The notes under the pieces are model-generated. The model was not told where the DNA came from and ran no database searches. It saw only the letters and a program-made list of their open reading frames with translations. A program made the translations under genes and the position numbers. From Paenibacillus sp. FSL H8-0079 (GTDB lineage Bacteria; Bacillota; Bacilli; Paenibacillales; Paenibacillaceae), in NCBI RefSeq assembly GCF_037991315.1, contig NZ_CP150300.1, positions 6,138,001 to 6,202,000 of the forward strand: a stretch of 64,000 nt of DNA. The letters are read 5' to 3'. Shown one piece after another: positions 17,537-26,346 of the stretch. The first letter of the stretch is position 1, and the number at the start of each line of letters is the position of its first letter.

Positions 17537-18988
17537 TTATGAACCGTGCCCGCCCGCTGTAGCAAATCCACTCCGTTCAAGAATGCGAGTGCTCTCTTCG
17601 TTCAACCCTCGTAGGTGCACGGTTTTACCAAGCTTCGCGTATTTGAACTTCACTTTGCCAATAGCCACAACCGCAGTATTGTCCCAGATATGTGACCCTC
17701 CGAAATCAATCGTGATCTCCTTCGGATCGGCCTCTGCATCGAACTCATCCACGAATCGTGACGAAGAGCCAAAGAAGAATGGTCCGTGAACCCGATATAC
17801 CTTCTGCCCTTGCTCCTGGCTCGCCTGTACACGGATCTTGGTCTGTTTCCAGCCAAAATGCAGCACACTGAGCACAACGCCGACCATGACCCCGATCGAC
17901 AGATCGTGAGTATAGACCACAATCGCCACCGTCACGATCATGACAAAGGCTTCCGCGCGCGGCACGCGAGCAATATTTTTGATGGAACTCCAGTCGAATG
18001 TTCCGATACACACCATAAACATCACACCGACGAGCGCACCCATCGGTACCTGTTTCACCACACCGCTAAACAGCAGCAACAGGATCGCGAGAAACGCACC
18101 CGCAGTAAACGTAGATAATCTTCCACGTCCGCCAGACTTCACATTAATGACCGACTGCCCAATCATCGCACAGCCGCCCATGCCGCCAAACAAGCCGTTC
18201 ACAAAATTCGCGATACCCTGACCACGCACTTCACGGTTCTTGCTGCTCTTGGTCTCCGTCATTTCATCCACGATGGTTGCGGTCAGCAGGGATTCCAGCA
18301 AACCAACCAGTGCCATGGTGAATGAATATGGCAGCAGAATCATCAGCGTGTCCCAAGTCCATGCAATATTCGGCAAGTGGAACATCGGCAGAGTACTCGT
18401 TATATTCCCCATGTCGCCGACTGTTCTTACGTCGAGATGGAACACCAAGGTAATAATCGTCATTACAACGATTGCAATCAGTGGAGCTGGTATGCCTTTG
18501 AAAAACCGAGGCAAAATATAGACGATCGCCAGCGTGCCCGCCACCATCGCATACATAATCCAGTTCGCTCCCGTGAAGTGGGTTAACTGCGCCATAAAGA
18601 TCAGGATAGCCAGTGCATTCACGAATCCGGTCAGTACCGAATGAGGCACAAACGTAATAAACCGTCCAACCTTAAATATGCCCAGTAGAAACTGGATAAT
18701 GCCCGTCAAAATCGTCGCCGCAAAAAGATATTCCACGCCATAATCCTTGACGAGTCCAACCATCAGTACCGCCATGGCACCGGTTGCCGCCGAGATCATG
18801 CCTGGTCTTCCACCAGCAATCGAGATCACAATCGCAATCGTAATCGAAGCGTATAATCCGACCATCGGATCAACACCCGCAATGATGGAGAACGCAATGG
18901 CTTCCGGAATTAACGCCAGCGCTACCGTAATGCCTGCCAGCACGTCTCCGCGAATGTTGCCAAACCATTGTTGTTTTAAAGTATTCAT
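17537..18988 (-). CDS. SulP-family inorganic anion transporter with C-terminal STAS domain
   Basis: The 483-aa protein has the SulP layout: about 10-12 membrane helices, an N-terminal [20 protein letters not shown] signature, and a C-terminal cytosolic STAS-like domain after residue ~385 ([13 protein letters not shown]). Members move sulfate, bicarbonate or other anions, usually by H+/Na+ symport or exchange; the substrate cannot be fixed from sequence, though short Firmicute members of this kind are often bicarbonate or sulfate carriers. The start follows AGGAGG at an unusually long ~14-base spacing. It appears monocistronic. The upstream region is over 500 bp and holds a structured segment that may control it. 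Confidence 0.92.
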   Translation of the reverse strand: MNTLKQQWFGNIRGDVLAGITVALALIPEAIAFSIIAGVDPMVGLYASITIAIVISIAGGRPGMISAATGAMAVLMVGLVKDYGVEYLFAATILTGIIQFLLGIFKVGRFITFVPHSVLTGFVNALAILIFMAQLTHFTGANWIMYAMVAGTLAIVYILPRFFKGIPAPLIAIVVMTIITLVFHLDVRTVGDMGNITSTLPMFHLPNIAWTWDTLMILLPYSFTMALVGLLESLLTATIVDEMTETKSSKNREVRGQGIANFVNGLFGGMGGCAMIGQSVINVKSGGRGRLSTFTAGAFLAILLLLFSGVVKQVPMGALVGVMFMVCIGTFDWSSIKNIARVPRAEAFVMIVTVAIVVYTHDLSIGVMVGVVLSVLHFGWKQTKIRVQASQEQGQKVYRVHGPFFFGSSSRFVDEFDAEADPKEITIDFGGSHIWDNTAVVAIGKVKFKYAKLGKTVHLRGLNEESTRILERSGFATAGGHGS

Positions 18989-19187
18989 ATGTTCTTGCCG
19001 TTCCTCCTATGTGTATTCCTTATAATGGACAATCCCGCTGAACAGTAACTGAAGCCGTTCACACTAACCATCTACCCAGGACAGCACAAAACAACGGATT
19101 CCTCTCCGCGTCATTCACCTATGCTCATCCCTGAGTTGCATCATTATTTACCATCCATATTGCTTTGAAGGGTTAATATGCACTCAT
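18989..19187 (-). other. leader and intergenic sequence upstream of SulP gene
   Basis: This part of the 518-bp gap between the SulP and UbiB-like genes holds no supported gene. It would be the distal leader of the SulP transcript if transcription begins near 19330. Confidence 0.3.
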
Positions 19188-19372
19188 GTCTTTTCCGTTC
19201 CAGTGTGTACCGCTGGTGTTCCATTACTGCCTCAGTTGTCTTACTCGTGCGACATCAGGAGCTGATCCTGATGCCAATAGGTTTTCCCCTCTCAGAAAAA
19301 CCGGGTCCGTTAATGTACTGACCTATTATTATAGTCACAGGACCGGATATGTACTAATACAGTTAAGGCGAA
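19188..19372 (-). promoter_or_regulatory. structured leader candidate upstream of SulP gene, class unknown
   Basis: On the minus strand a TATAAT hexamer (near 19332) is followed by dense potential pairing: CCGGTCC with GGACCCGG around the presumed start site, GGTTTTTC with GAAAACC, and a 10-bp stem GGCATCAGGA/TCCTGATGTC. No T-run follows. I compared it mentally with TPP, SAM, c-di-AMP, manganese and cobalamin riboswitches and could not match any. A novel cis-regulatory RNA or simple coincidence are both possible. Confidence 0.25.
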
Positions 19373-19445
19373 AAAACAGAACCTTTTCTTCTATTATCTT
19401 AATCTTTCTATAATTTACTCACCAATTCTCTATTCACAAAAAATA

Positions 19446-19483
19446 ACCCGCAAAGATCCTTTGAAGAAAGTCTCTTTACGGGT
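19446..19483 (-). terminator. terminator of the UbiB-like operon
   Basis: CCCGTAAAGAGA pairs with TCTTTGCGGG on the minus strand, followed by TTATTTTTT. It lies 25 bases after the UbiB-like stop codon. Confidence 0.75.
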
Positions 19484-19506
19484 ATTCTTGTGATGTAATG
19501 CCGTTG

Positions 19507-21177
19507 CTAGAACCTTCCCGATTTGAATATCGAATAGAGCAGGAAAGCCACCATCAGAATCGCCACCAGGAAACCAATCTCAATGACCGGAATATCCCAC
19601 AGCATCGTGGACTGATGACTGATCGACGAACCGATAATCAAGCCCACCATAATGATACAAAAGGCAAGTAACACGATACTGAAGGACAGCCGATTACTGA
19701 TCTGGTCCATTCTACGCATGAGTGCGTCCAGTTCAGGGACACTAATCTCCAGCCTCAGCTTGCCTTTGCTAATAATGGATGATAATTGCCTTAACTGCCC
19801 TGGCAGACCAATGACACTCTCGGCCATATCGGCGGCACTGCGGAACAACCGATTCTTGATTCTTCCGGCACTAAAACGTTCCTTGATCAGCTTCCGGCCA
19901 AAGGGTTCAGCCATATCTACAATGCTCAGGGAAGGATCAAGATGTTCGATTACACCTTCCATCGTTAGTAAAGACTTACCTAGCAGCAGAATATCAGCAG
20001 GCATGACAACCCGGTGCCTCTGAGCTACGCCGAACAAGTCATTCAACGCCTGACCCACACTAATCTTGGAAAAGGGAATATCGTAATATTTGGTACGTAA
20101 CTTGTCCAAATCCACATGAAGACCACGCAGGTCCATGTCATCTGGCATCATGCCCAATTTCTCAATCGCCCGGATCATACTGTCCGTATCTTTGCGCATT
20201 AACCCAATAATAAGTGAAGCGAGCTGTTGTTTCATCTCGTCGCTCAGACTGCCCACCATACCGAAGTCTATAAAAGCAAGACGTCCATCCTTCAATACCA
20301 TCAGATTGCCCGGATGTGGGTCAGCGTGAAAGAAACCCTGAATAAAAATCTGATTTAATAATGAATCCACCAGCCGCTCGGCAATATTGTTCAGATCATG
20401 ACCGCGTCTGACCAGTTCTTCACGATCATTGAGCTTGATACCTTCGATATACTCCATAGTGAGTACACGTGATGAAGTCTGGTCCCAGTAAATTGTCGGG
20501 ATTTTGACCTTGTTGTCCTGTTGATATTGCTGTGCAATCTTTTCCGTATTCCGGCCTTCGACCGTATAATCCAGCTCGGCCATCAACGCCTGAGCGTATT
20601 CTTCTACCATTTGCGGAATCTGATATTGTTTCACCCAATCCCAGCGCTTCTCCGCCATGGCTGTCAGCTCACGCAAGATGTCCAGGTCACGCTGCACAAT
20701 ACGCGATATGCCTGGCCGCTGAATCTTGATGGCTACCGATTCACCGCTTTGAAGTTTGCCCAGATGCACCTGTCCAATGCTGGCCGCAGCTACAGGGGTA
20801 TCCTCGAACCGGGAAAAGATCTCCTCCAGCGGTGTATCCAATTCCTGTTCCAAAATACCCCGTGCCGTCTCGGAAGAGAAAGGCGGGACCTGATCTTGCA
20901 ACTTCACCAGCTCGCGAATGACAGACTCAGGCAATAGATCTGCCCTTGTGCTTGCGAGTTGCCCCAGCTTGACGAAAGCTGGCCCCAGCTCCTGCAGCAC
21001 AAGCCTGATGCGTTCACTCAACGTTTTGGTGGTGTGTGCTTCACGCGACATCCACCGTCTGGGCAGAGCCAGCAGCTGGAACAAGCCCAACTCCTCGACC
21101 ATATAACCGAAGCCATGACGCACTAGCGCCATGGCAATTTCACGGTATCTGCCGACATGTTTGATTCGCACTGCCAT
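19507..21177 (-). CDS. UbiB/ABC1/AarF-family atypical protein-kinase-like ATPase
   Basis: The 556-aa protein has the family's hallmarks: the KxGQ motif FVKLGQLAS (K70-Q73), the Ala-rich loop AAASIGQVH (130-138) replacing the normal glycine-rich loop, HADPHPGN catalytic-loop and FIDFGMVG metal-loop motifs, and two C-terminal membrane helices (about 495-517 and 530-552). UbiB-type proteins are ATPases tied to isoprenoid-quinone or lipid metabolism at membranes. Paenibacilli use menaquinone, so a role in quinone or lipid handling is plausible but unproven. The ATG immediately follows the TAG of the phasin-like gene, so the two are coupled. A terminator follows. Confidence 0.92.
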   Translation of the reverse strand: MAVRIKHVGRYREIAMALVRHGFGYMVEELGLFQLLALPRRWMSREAHTTKTLSERIRLVLQELGPAFVKLGQLASTRADLLPESVIRELVKLQDQVPPFSSETARGILEQELDTPLEEIFSRFEDTPVAAASIGQVHLGKLQSGESVAIKIQRPGISRIVQRDLDILRELTAMAEKRWDWVKQYQIPQMVEEYAQALMAELDYTVEGRNTEKIAQQYQQDNKVKIPTIYWDQTSSRVLTMEYIEGIKLNDREELVRRGHDLNNIAERLVDSLLNQIFIQGFFHADPHPGNLMVLKDGRLAFIDFGMVGSLSDEMKQQLASLIIGLMRKDTDSMIRAIEKLGMMPDDMDLRGLHVDLDKLRTKYYDIPFSKISVGQALNDLFGVAQRHRVVMPADILLLGKSLLTMEGVIEHLDPSLSIVDMAEPFGRKLIKERFSAGRIKNRLFRSAADMAESVIGLPGQLRQLSSIISKGKLRLEISVPELDALMRRMDQISNRLSFSIVLLAFCIIMVGLIIGSSISHQSTMLWDIPVIEIGFLVAILMVAFLLYSIFKSGRF

Positions 21178-21558
21178 CTACTCGATCTCGTTTCCTTTGA
21201 GAGGAGGAGGAACTTCAAGTGGAGCCGGGGATTCATCAGGTTGAAGCTGTGGTGAGTGGCCCAGTTCGGCAAGTTTTTTCTCCAGGACGGCAACGCGCTG
21301 TTCCAGACTGGTTACATCACTTTCTGATGCTACACCAGCTTCCTGAAGCACTCGTTTAACCTGTTCCTGAATCACCCGCTTGAGCTGTCCTTGCTCTTCA
21401 TCGCCCCGTTCCAACAGGCGTTCAACCAACGCTTTGGATTCACCAGGCGCAAGTTCCCCGCGCTTGACCAAATCATCCACGGTTTTCTCAATTTTTTCTT
21501 TGCTTACGACAGTAAGACCAAGCCCTAACGAGATCGCCTTTTTGAACAAATCGCTCAT
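21178..21558 (-). CDS. phasin-like small helical protein, UbiB partner
   Basis: The 126-aa protein has an N-terminal SDLFKKAISLGLGL segment, then a long amphipathic coiled coil with heptads (SDVTSLEQRVAVLEKKLAEL) and a Pro-rich tail. This matches the small 'phasin / polyhydroxyalkanoate synthesis regulator' type found before AarF/UbiB genes. I choose ATG 21558, nine bases after GGAGG, over the ATG that abuts GGAGG at 21567. Coupling with the UbiB-like gene suggests that it assists that protein at the membrane. No PHA synthase genes are in the window, so a PHA role is not supported here. Confidence 0.8.
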   Translation of the reverse strand: MSDLFKKAISLGLGLTVVSKEKIEKTVDDLVKRGELAPGESKALVERLLERGDEEQGQLKRVIQEQVKRVLQEAGVASESDVTSLEQRVAVLEKKLAELGHSPQLQPDESPAPLEVPPPLKGNEIE

Positions 21559-21630
21559 TTTTGTCATCCTCCTCTTCGTTGATCTCTATATTATACCCCT
21601 TATACTCCGCATGCAAAAATATCCGTCCAA

Positions 21631-22269
21631 TCAGACGTAACGAGCAGCCCATTTGCCTGCTTGCAAGAGTAATTTACGGTACATTTCGTGCGCAAAAGAC
21701 GGCACATGGTGACCCGGCATAAGATAAACAATGCGTCCAACACCATATCGATGTGCCCATACTGCAGGCTTCGGTCCTTCTTCAGATTGATATTCCAGCA
21801 ATACCTTCGTTTCGGAAAAAGAACCGAACTCGAACTGATATGCTTCTTCCTCCATCGTAAACCCGGTAATGCCCTCCGTCACTGGATGGCTTTCCGCGGT
21901 TACGTTGAATTCAAGTTGTGCATAAGCCGGATGATGCAGGAACTTGGCACCGATCATCTGTTTGAGTTCATAACGATTTTGGAGCGAGATCCCGTTATGT
22001 ATAATGACCAGTCCACCTCCATTACTCACATAGGACAACAAGCCTGCTGTCTGCTGTGGAGAGACTTTACCTTTCCAATCGTCCATGTATGAGATACACA
22101 CATCAAATCCGGTTATATTTTCTTGCAGCAGCATATTCCGGTTCTCACTGCACTGCACGGTCATAGTATCATGGAAAATTCGGCTAATCTCCGCATCCAC
22201 CCCCTGAAGCGGGTGCCAATCCGGATGTGTATAATCGCCAAGTAGCAACGCTTTTTTACGATGATCCAT
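21631..22269 (-). CDS. ThuA-like domain protein
   Basis: The 212-aa protein looks like the ThuA family, a class I glutamine-amidotransferase-like fold: KALLLGDYTHPDWHPL at the start, GGGLVIIHNG near 85-95 and a terminal GVGRIVYLMPGHH block. The typical catalytic Cys of the amidotransferases is absent, as usual for ThuA. ThuA proteins occur in trehalose or other sugar utilisation, possibly as keto-sugar isomerases, but no sugar genes adjoin here. AAAGGAG lies about nine bases before the ATG. The SDR gene is 43 bases upstream in the same direction, so co-transcription is likely. Confidence 0.82.
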   Translation of the reverse strand: MDHRKKALLLGDYTHPDWHPLQGVDAEISRIFHDTMTVQCSENRNMLLQENITGFDVCISYMDDWKGKVSPQQTAGLLSYVSNGGGLVIIHNGISLQNRYELKQMIGAKFLHHPAYAQLEFNVTAESHPVTEGITGFTMEEEAYQFEFGSFSETKVLLEYQSEEGPKPAVWAHRYGVGRIVYLMPGHHVPSFAHEMYRKLLLQAGKWAARYV

Positions 22270-22312
22270 TCAATCAATCTCCTTTCTTGTTCACCTCACT
22301 GTATTAAACCAA

Positions 22313-23032
22313 CTACCAGGGGAGCGAGTCTCCCTTGTAGTCCACATATGCGGGCTGATCTCCTTTAAACTGTTCATGGCGGTCGATAAGTACTGCGATA
22401 TGCTGTGCAGATTGCTCGGGCGTGAGATCCGCAGAAGCATCCAATTCTCCCCGCATATAACTCTGTACCCAACCAGGATGCACAAGCATCACTTGTCCGC
22501 CTTCATCTTTCAGACCATTGTGCACAAGACGGGCCTGCATGTTCAAAGCAGCTTTGGACATACAATAGGCATACCAGCCATCCCGACTGCATTGCTCTAT
22601 ACTTCCAGCCTCGGAAGAGATATCAACAATCAGCTTGACCTGTCCTTGAAGAAGGAGGGGTAACAGGGAATGAGTCACACGCAGTGTACCTAGCGTATTT
22701 ACATTAAATACTTCAGCCATCTCCGCCATATTCAACGGCCCGCGGATATGATCCGTAATACTTCCTAGTATAGCCGCATTATTGATCAGCATATCCAGAT
22801 GATTCGTATCCAGCTTCAATGTCTCTGTGAACAGAGCTACCGACAGGTCGTCCGAGATATCCAATTCGATCGCGCGCAGATGGTCTGGATACCCTTCTGC
22901 AAGCACACGAATTCCCTCGGAATCTTCCACGTCCAGACCCGCCGCATACACGAGATAACCTCTCTTGAGCATCTGTGCCGTCAAAGCCAATCCCAAACCC
23001 CGGGCAGCTCCAGTTACACATACGGTTCTCAT
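22313..23032 (-). CDS. short-chain dehydrogenase/reductase (SDR)
   Basis: The 239-aa protein shows the classical SDR pattern: TGAARGLG nucleotide-binding loop (7-14), NNAAILG near 85, an SSEAG segment with the catalytic Ser, and YCMSKAA with Tyr/Lys. It should reduce or oxidise a carbonyl/alcohol with NAD(P)(H); the substrate is unknown. ATG 23032 has GGGAGGG at eight bases; the upstream in-frame ATG at 23053 lacks a ribosome site. It probably forms an operon with the ThuA-like gene downstream, which would fit a sugar-alcohol or keto-sugar substrate, but that is inference. Confidence 0.88.
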   Translation of the reverse strand: MRTVCVTGAARGLGLALTAQMLKRGYLVYAAGLDVEDSEGIRVLAEGYPDHLRAIELDISDDLSVALFTETLKLDTNHLDMLINNAAILGSITDHIRGPLNMAEMAEVFNVNTLGTLRVTHSLLPLLLQGQVKLIVDISSEAGSIEQCSRDGWYAYCMSKAALNMQARLVHNGLKDEGGQVMLVHPGWVQSYMRGELDASADLTPEQSAQHIAVLIDRHEQFKGDQPAYVDYKGDSLPW

Positions 23033-23211
23033 CACGAAGTCCCTCCCTCGCATAATGATTCTGTCTTTAACTCATTCCACATTTCCATCTGAAAACCTTT
23101 AATTGATAATGGGGATCGCCAACTTCACGACCAAAGTCGCAGGAGGTAAAAGCGAGATTAGAGCCATTTTGCTTATTGAATTCAGCTATCTATTTGAGCT
23201 ATAAATAGCTG

Positions 23212-23739
23212 CTATAATCCCTGCATATATCGCTCCTGCCGATAGGCTAGACAACGCTCCACCCATCTTCGAGCCGCTGCCGGGTAAGAGCCCAGATGAA
23301 CGTATGTATACCCCGCCACAATGTTGCCTGCGGCATACCCTTCTTGCTTCAAGCCACGCAACCCCTTGGTCTCATACGCATAAGGGATCGTTTCTTCATG
23401 ATAGGTCATCGTGGAATAATGAAATTCATGACCCCGAAGCACCTCACCCTTTTTCAGCAAAAAAGAATCCTGAACGCTACTCGCTTCACGATAGCCCAGC
23501 GCAGCGCGCTTCTTCTGCATCTGCACCTGTGCAGGGATAATGCCCGCCATCTCGAAAGTAATGCCCTCTCGGTCGGTCAACGTTTCTCCAAGCACCATGT
23601 AACCGCCACACTCGGCAAATAAAGGCATGTTGGATTGTGCTGCCAGTCGAAGTCCTTCCAAGAACTCTTGGTTACCGGCGATTTCTGCTGCAAACTCCTC
23701 TGGAAACCCGCCGCCCAAGTCGGGGCCTGGCGTTACGAT
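23212..23739 (-). pseudogene. remnant of cobyrinate a,c-diamide synthase (cbiA/cobB), C-terminal GATase half only
   Basis: About 175 codons encode the glutaminase half of CbiA/CobB: LGGGFPEEFA, then AECGGYM with the amidotransferase nucleophile Cys, a conserved ALGYREA, and GHEFHYS. The family is normally about 450-470 residues with an N-terminal ATP-binding half, which is missing; upstream the frame hits a TAG after only ten more codons. No cobalamin genes adjoin except a uroporphyrinogen-III synthase-like gene. I read it as the leftover of a deletion. If translated from the TTG at 23718 it would make an isolated glutaminase domain. Confidence 0.75.
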
Positions 23740-23860
23740 CTACAATGGTCATCGTCATTTCCACCTTGTCTTCGAGATAAGAAAAGCTTCTGATCGAAAC
23801 ACTATCAAGGATGTACATTCGTATTTTAGTTGTAACGTATACATTCTATAATCTAAACAA

Positions 23861-23885
23861 AACCGCATCATATTGCGATGCGGTT
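23861..23885 (-). terminator. terminator downstream of uroporphyrinogen-III synthase-like gene
   Basis: AACCGCATC and GATGCGGTT pair around a seven-base loop; on the minus strand the stem is followed by TTGTTT. It lies 73 bases after the stop of the hemD-like gene. Confidence 0.7.
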
Positions 23886-23958
23886 AAGCTTAATGCACAC
23901 TCTTTATTCATGAAGCGACGCCAAAAGCTTTTTGTCGAACTGATCTAAAAGCAGGCCA

Positions 23959-24789
23959 CTAATCTCTAATCTTGGCCGCACGCCCTGCTGCAAAGTAACG
24001 TCCGAGTTCAACGATGAGTGCGCCCATCTTCTCTTCCTCCGGAATGACCAGTGCCTCGATGCCTTCTTCACGCATGGAGTTTGCAGTGACTTTCCCTACA
24101 GAGGCAGGGATTACGCCTTGTCTGAAGGCTGCAAGCATCGGTTCAAGCTTGTCCTGCGATGCCGCATATTCGGTCAGGAACCGGACCTGAGGCCCGCTCG
24201 TGAAGGCAACAGCATCAACCTCGTGCTGTACAATCTCATTCAAAAGCTGTTCCAGCTCTGCCGCTTCCGGAGGTACATGCCGATAAGGGAGCACTTGTCG
24301 AACGATCGCTCCTTGTTCTTCCAACCAGGCTACAAGTTTGGGAGCGGTCTCCCCATGAAGCTGCAACATAACCTTTTTCCCTGCGAGATCATGTGGGGTG
24401 AATTCTCGAATGAGCCCGTCCGTGCTGCCATCATCATCTCGTACCAGCGGTGTTAGCTTGCGCTTTTTGAGCGCATTCACTGTCTTGTATCCCCTTGCCG
24501 CAATTGAGGATTCCGATAATACATCCAGTAATTTTCCCGCCACTTCCATATCCTCAGCCATTTCAAACAATGCATCCAATCCCATACCCGTCGTTAATAC
24601 CGCCCAATCTGGCGGGTCTGAGATCCAGGATACCAGCCCATCCCTGATACTCCGATCATCCAGGAATACGGTCCCCTGTGCCGGTCGCACAAGCGGGATT
24701 CCACCCATTTTTTCAACCAGTATGGACATTTCTTTCGATTTTCGTGGTCCTGTCAATGCTACACGCACACCTGCCAAATGTTGAGCCAT
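23959..24789 (-). CDS. hemD: uroporphyrinogen-III synthase family protein
   Basis: The 276-aa protein has the two-lobed HemD layout: N-terminal GVRVALTGPRKSKEM, then LVSWISDPPDWAVLTTGMG, and C-terminal VDAVAFTSGPQVRFL and IPASVGKVTANSMREEGIEALV. The enzyme closes and inverts ring D of hydroxymethylbilane on the way to haem, sirohaem and cobalamin. The family is poorly conserved, and this copy stands outside a hem operon, so it may be a second, pathway-specific paralogue, perhaps once linked to the broken cbiA fragment next door. GGGGGG lies seven bases before the ATG. Gene symbol by family only. Confidence 0.82.
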   Translation of the reverse strand: MAQHLAGVRVALTGPRKSKEMSILVEKMGGIPLVRPAQGTVFLDDRSIRDGLVSWISDPPDWAVLTTGMGLDALFEMAEDMEVAGKLLDVLSESSIAARGYKTVNALKKRKLTPLVRDDDGSTDGLIREFTPHDLAGKKVMLQLHGETAPKLVAWLEEQGAIVRQVLPYRHVPPEAAELEQLLNEIVQHEVDAVAFTSGPQVRFLTEYAASQDKLEPMLAAFRQGVIPASVGKVTANSMREEGIEALVIPEEEKMGALIVELGRYFAAGRAAKIRD

Positions 24790-24919
24790 TCATGTTCCCC
24801 CCGTTAGTTCAGCCGAATGTTCATCAGTCTGACTACAGTATACAGGGTACTTCTGCGAAGGGAAACTGCACTTCCCCTCTTTTTGCCCGTTCATATATAA
24901 GGATTTTTGATGGTATGCA

Positions 24920-26062
24920 TCAGGAAGGCTGGAGTTCTCCACCGTGAGAATCCTTCCGTCCTTTCTCCACGTCCTTCACGGAATCTTTCGATTCTTGTGT
25001 CTTCTTTTTGCGAGGGCGAAGGAAAAGAAAGAGCACGAGAGGAAACAGCACTTCAAATACAATGGCGATCCATGTCCATTCCCGGGTAAATCGATAGAGC
25101 TGAATTGCGTTTCTGAAAAACCAGAAGGCACAGACAAAACCCACCAGCGCGACCGGACCTGTCATGACCTTTCCCGATACGTTCGGGATCATTCGCTTCA
25201 ATCCCCAACAGACAAAATACAGATCAAATGCAATCTTCGTAATCATGGTAGGCAAAGTTGCCGCTGCAAGTGCTAGGTCAAACCGGTCCAGAAAGTCACT
25301 GATTTGCAGCTGCCTTGCCAGTTCATAAGAAGGGTATACCAGTCTGGAGGCGATAGGTACACCAATCGACGTGATGGTTTCCACCATAATCAGCATCATC
25401 AGCAATCCCGAGATAATTATCCCCCATAGCACAGGCTTGAAGCGAAAATCACTGCCCTTGACGACGAAAGGCAATGCGATCATCTCTCCATAAAAAGAAA
25501 ATATGTACCAACTCCCTTTGCCTACACCCACCGGATCGACATGAAAGTAGGGCATCAGATTATCCATATTCACCTGCTGAATCAGCATGAAAGGCACAAT
25601 TACAGAGTTCAGCAGGAACAAGGTAACATACAATTCTGACATGCCGATCAATGAACCAAGTCCACCTCTGACGATAAATACCGCCATAATCATGAGTGAC
25701 AATACTACAATGGAAATCGGTGTCGTCTCTAGCAAGGTTATGCTGACGTAATCACCAATTAATCGGATATCTCTTGCAAATACAAAGAAAAAAAACAGAA
25801 TGTACATTACGCCTGCGAGCCTTCCCAACAAGGGGAACCTGTCAGCTAGCGCTTCAAACAGATCCTGGTTCGGAAATCTCCGTTGAACCCGGCTGATCAT
25901 CCACATCGATACAATCATCACCAGAACGACTGGCACATACGAGAGGTAAGCGTGCTGTTCCGCATAAAAAATGGCCTGTGCATGGGGTTGAATCAATGTA
26001 CCCGTAATACTGAGCAGCAGCACGAGCAACACGATCTGTCGATGAGTCACACTCTGATTCAT
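24920..26062 (-). CDS. spore germinant receptor B subunit (GerAB-type, APC superfamily)
   Basis: The 380-aa protein has about ten membrane helices and the spore-germination permease pattern (N-terminal TGTLIQPHAQ, central IVRGGLGSLIGMSEL, late PTMITKIAFDLYFV). B subunits of GerA-type receptors sit in the inner spore membrane and bind the germinant. ATG 26062 has AAAGGAGG at six bases; the earlier in-frame ATGs precede that site. It is the last gene of the operon A-C-D-B, an order seen in several Paenibacillus/Bacillus receptors. The germinant cannot be predicted. Expression in the forespore (SigG) is expected; I could not see the promoter. Confidence 0.93.
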   Translation of the reverse strand: MNQSVTHRQIVLLVLLLSITGTLIQPHAQAIFYAEQHAYLSYVPVVLVMIVSMWMISRVQRRFPNQDLFEALADRFPLLGRLAGVMYILFFFFVFARDIRLIGDYVSITLLETTPISIVVLSLMIMAVFIVRGGLGSLIGMSELYVTLFLLNSVIVPFMLIQQVNMDNLMPYFHVDPVGVGKGSWYIFSFYGEMIALPFVVKGSDFRFKPVLWGIIISGLLMMLIMVETITSIGVPIASRLVYPSYELARQLQISDFLDRFDLALAAATLPTMITKIAFDLYFVCWGLKRMIPNVSGKVMTGPVALVGFVCAFWFFRNAIQLYRFTREWTWIAIVFEVLFPLVLFLFLRPRKKKTQESKDSVKDVEKGRKDSHGGELQPS

Positions 26063-26124
26063 ACCATACCTCCTTTCCATCATTTATCATTCAATCTGTA
26101 CTCCGCAACATCCTTAGTCTGCAT

Positions 26125-26346
26125 CTATGGTAACGGTAAGAATCGCTGAATAACATGGCTGATCCATACCGCTACAAAAAAGGTTTTGCTCAAATGGGTT
26201 ATATATAACCAAATGCCTAATCCCAATGCAATCAGACCATAGGATAACCAGCGATTAATAACTGCCGCCTGCTTCAGATGTCTGAAATCCATCACAATAA
26301 CAATGATGACCATCCCCAAATAGGTGAACAAAAGTGGTTTAATCAT
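26125..26346 (-). CDS. small two-TM D-type subunit of the germinant receptor operon
   Basis: This 73-aa protein consists of two membrane helices (about 5-22 and 36-56) joined by a basic loop. Small two-helix proteins encoded inside ger operons are known as receptor D subunits that modulate germination rates. ATG 26346 has GGAGG nine bases upstream, located inside the end of the C-subunit gene, and the genes overlap by eight bases, so translation is coupled. No sequence motif beyond the topology supports the call. Confidence 0.75.
   Translation of the reverse strand: MIKPLLFTYLGMVIIVIVMDFRHLKQAAVINRWLSYGLIALGLGIWLYITHLSKTFFVAVWISHVIQRFLPLP

Noticed and set aside
19188-19372. TPP, SAM, c-di-AMP, cobalamin or manganese riboswitch
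   Set aside because: Some letters recall the TPP and manganese classes, but the ordered consensus blocks of each class are missing.
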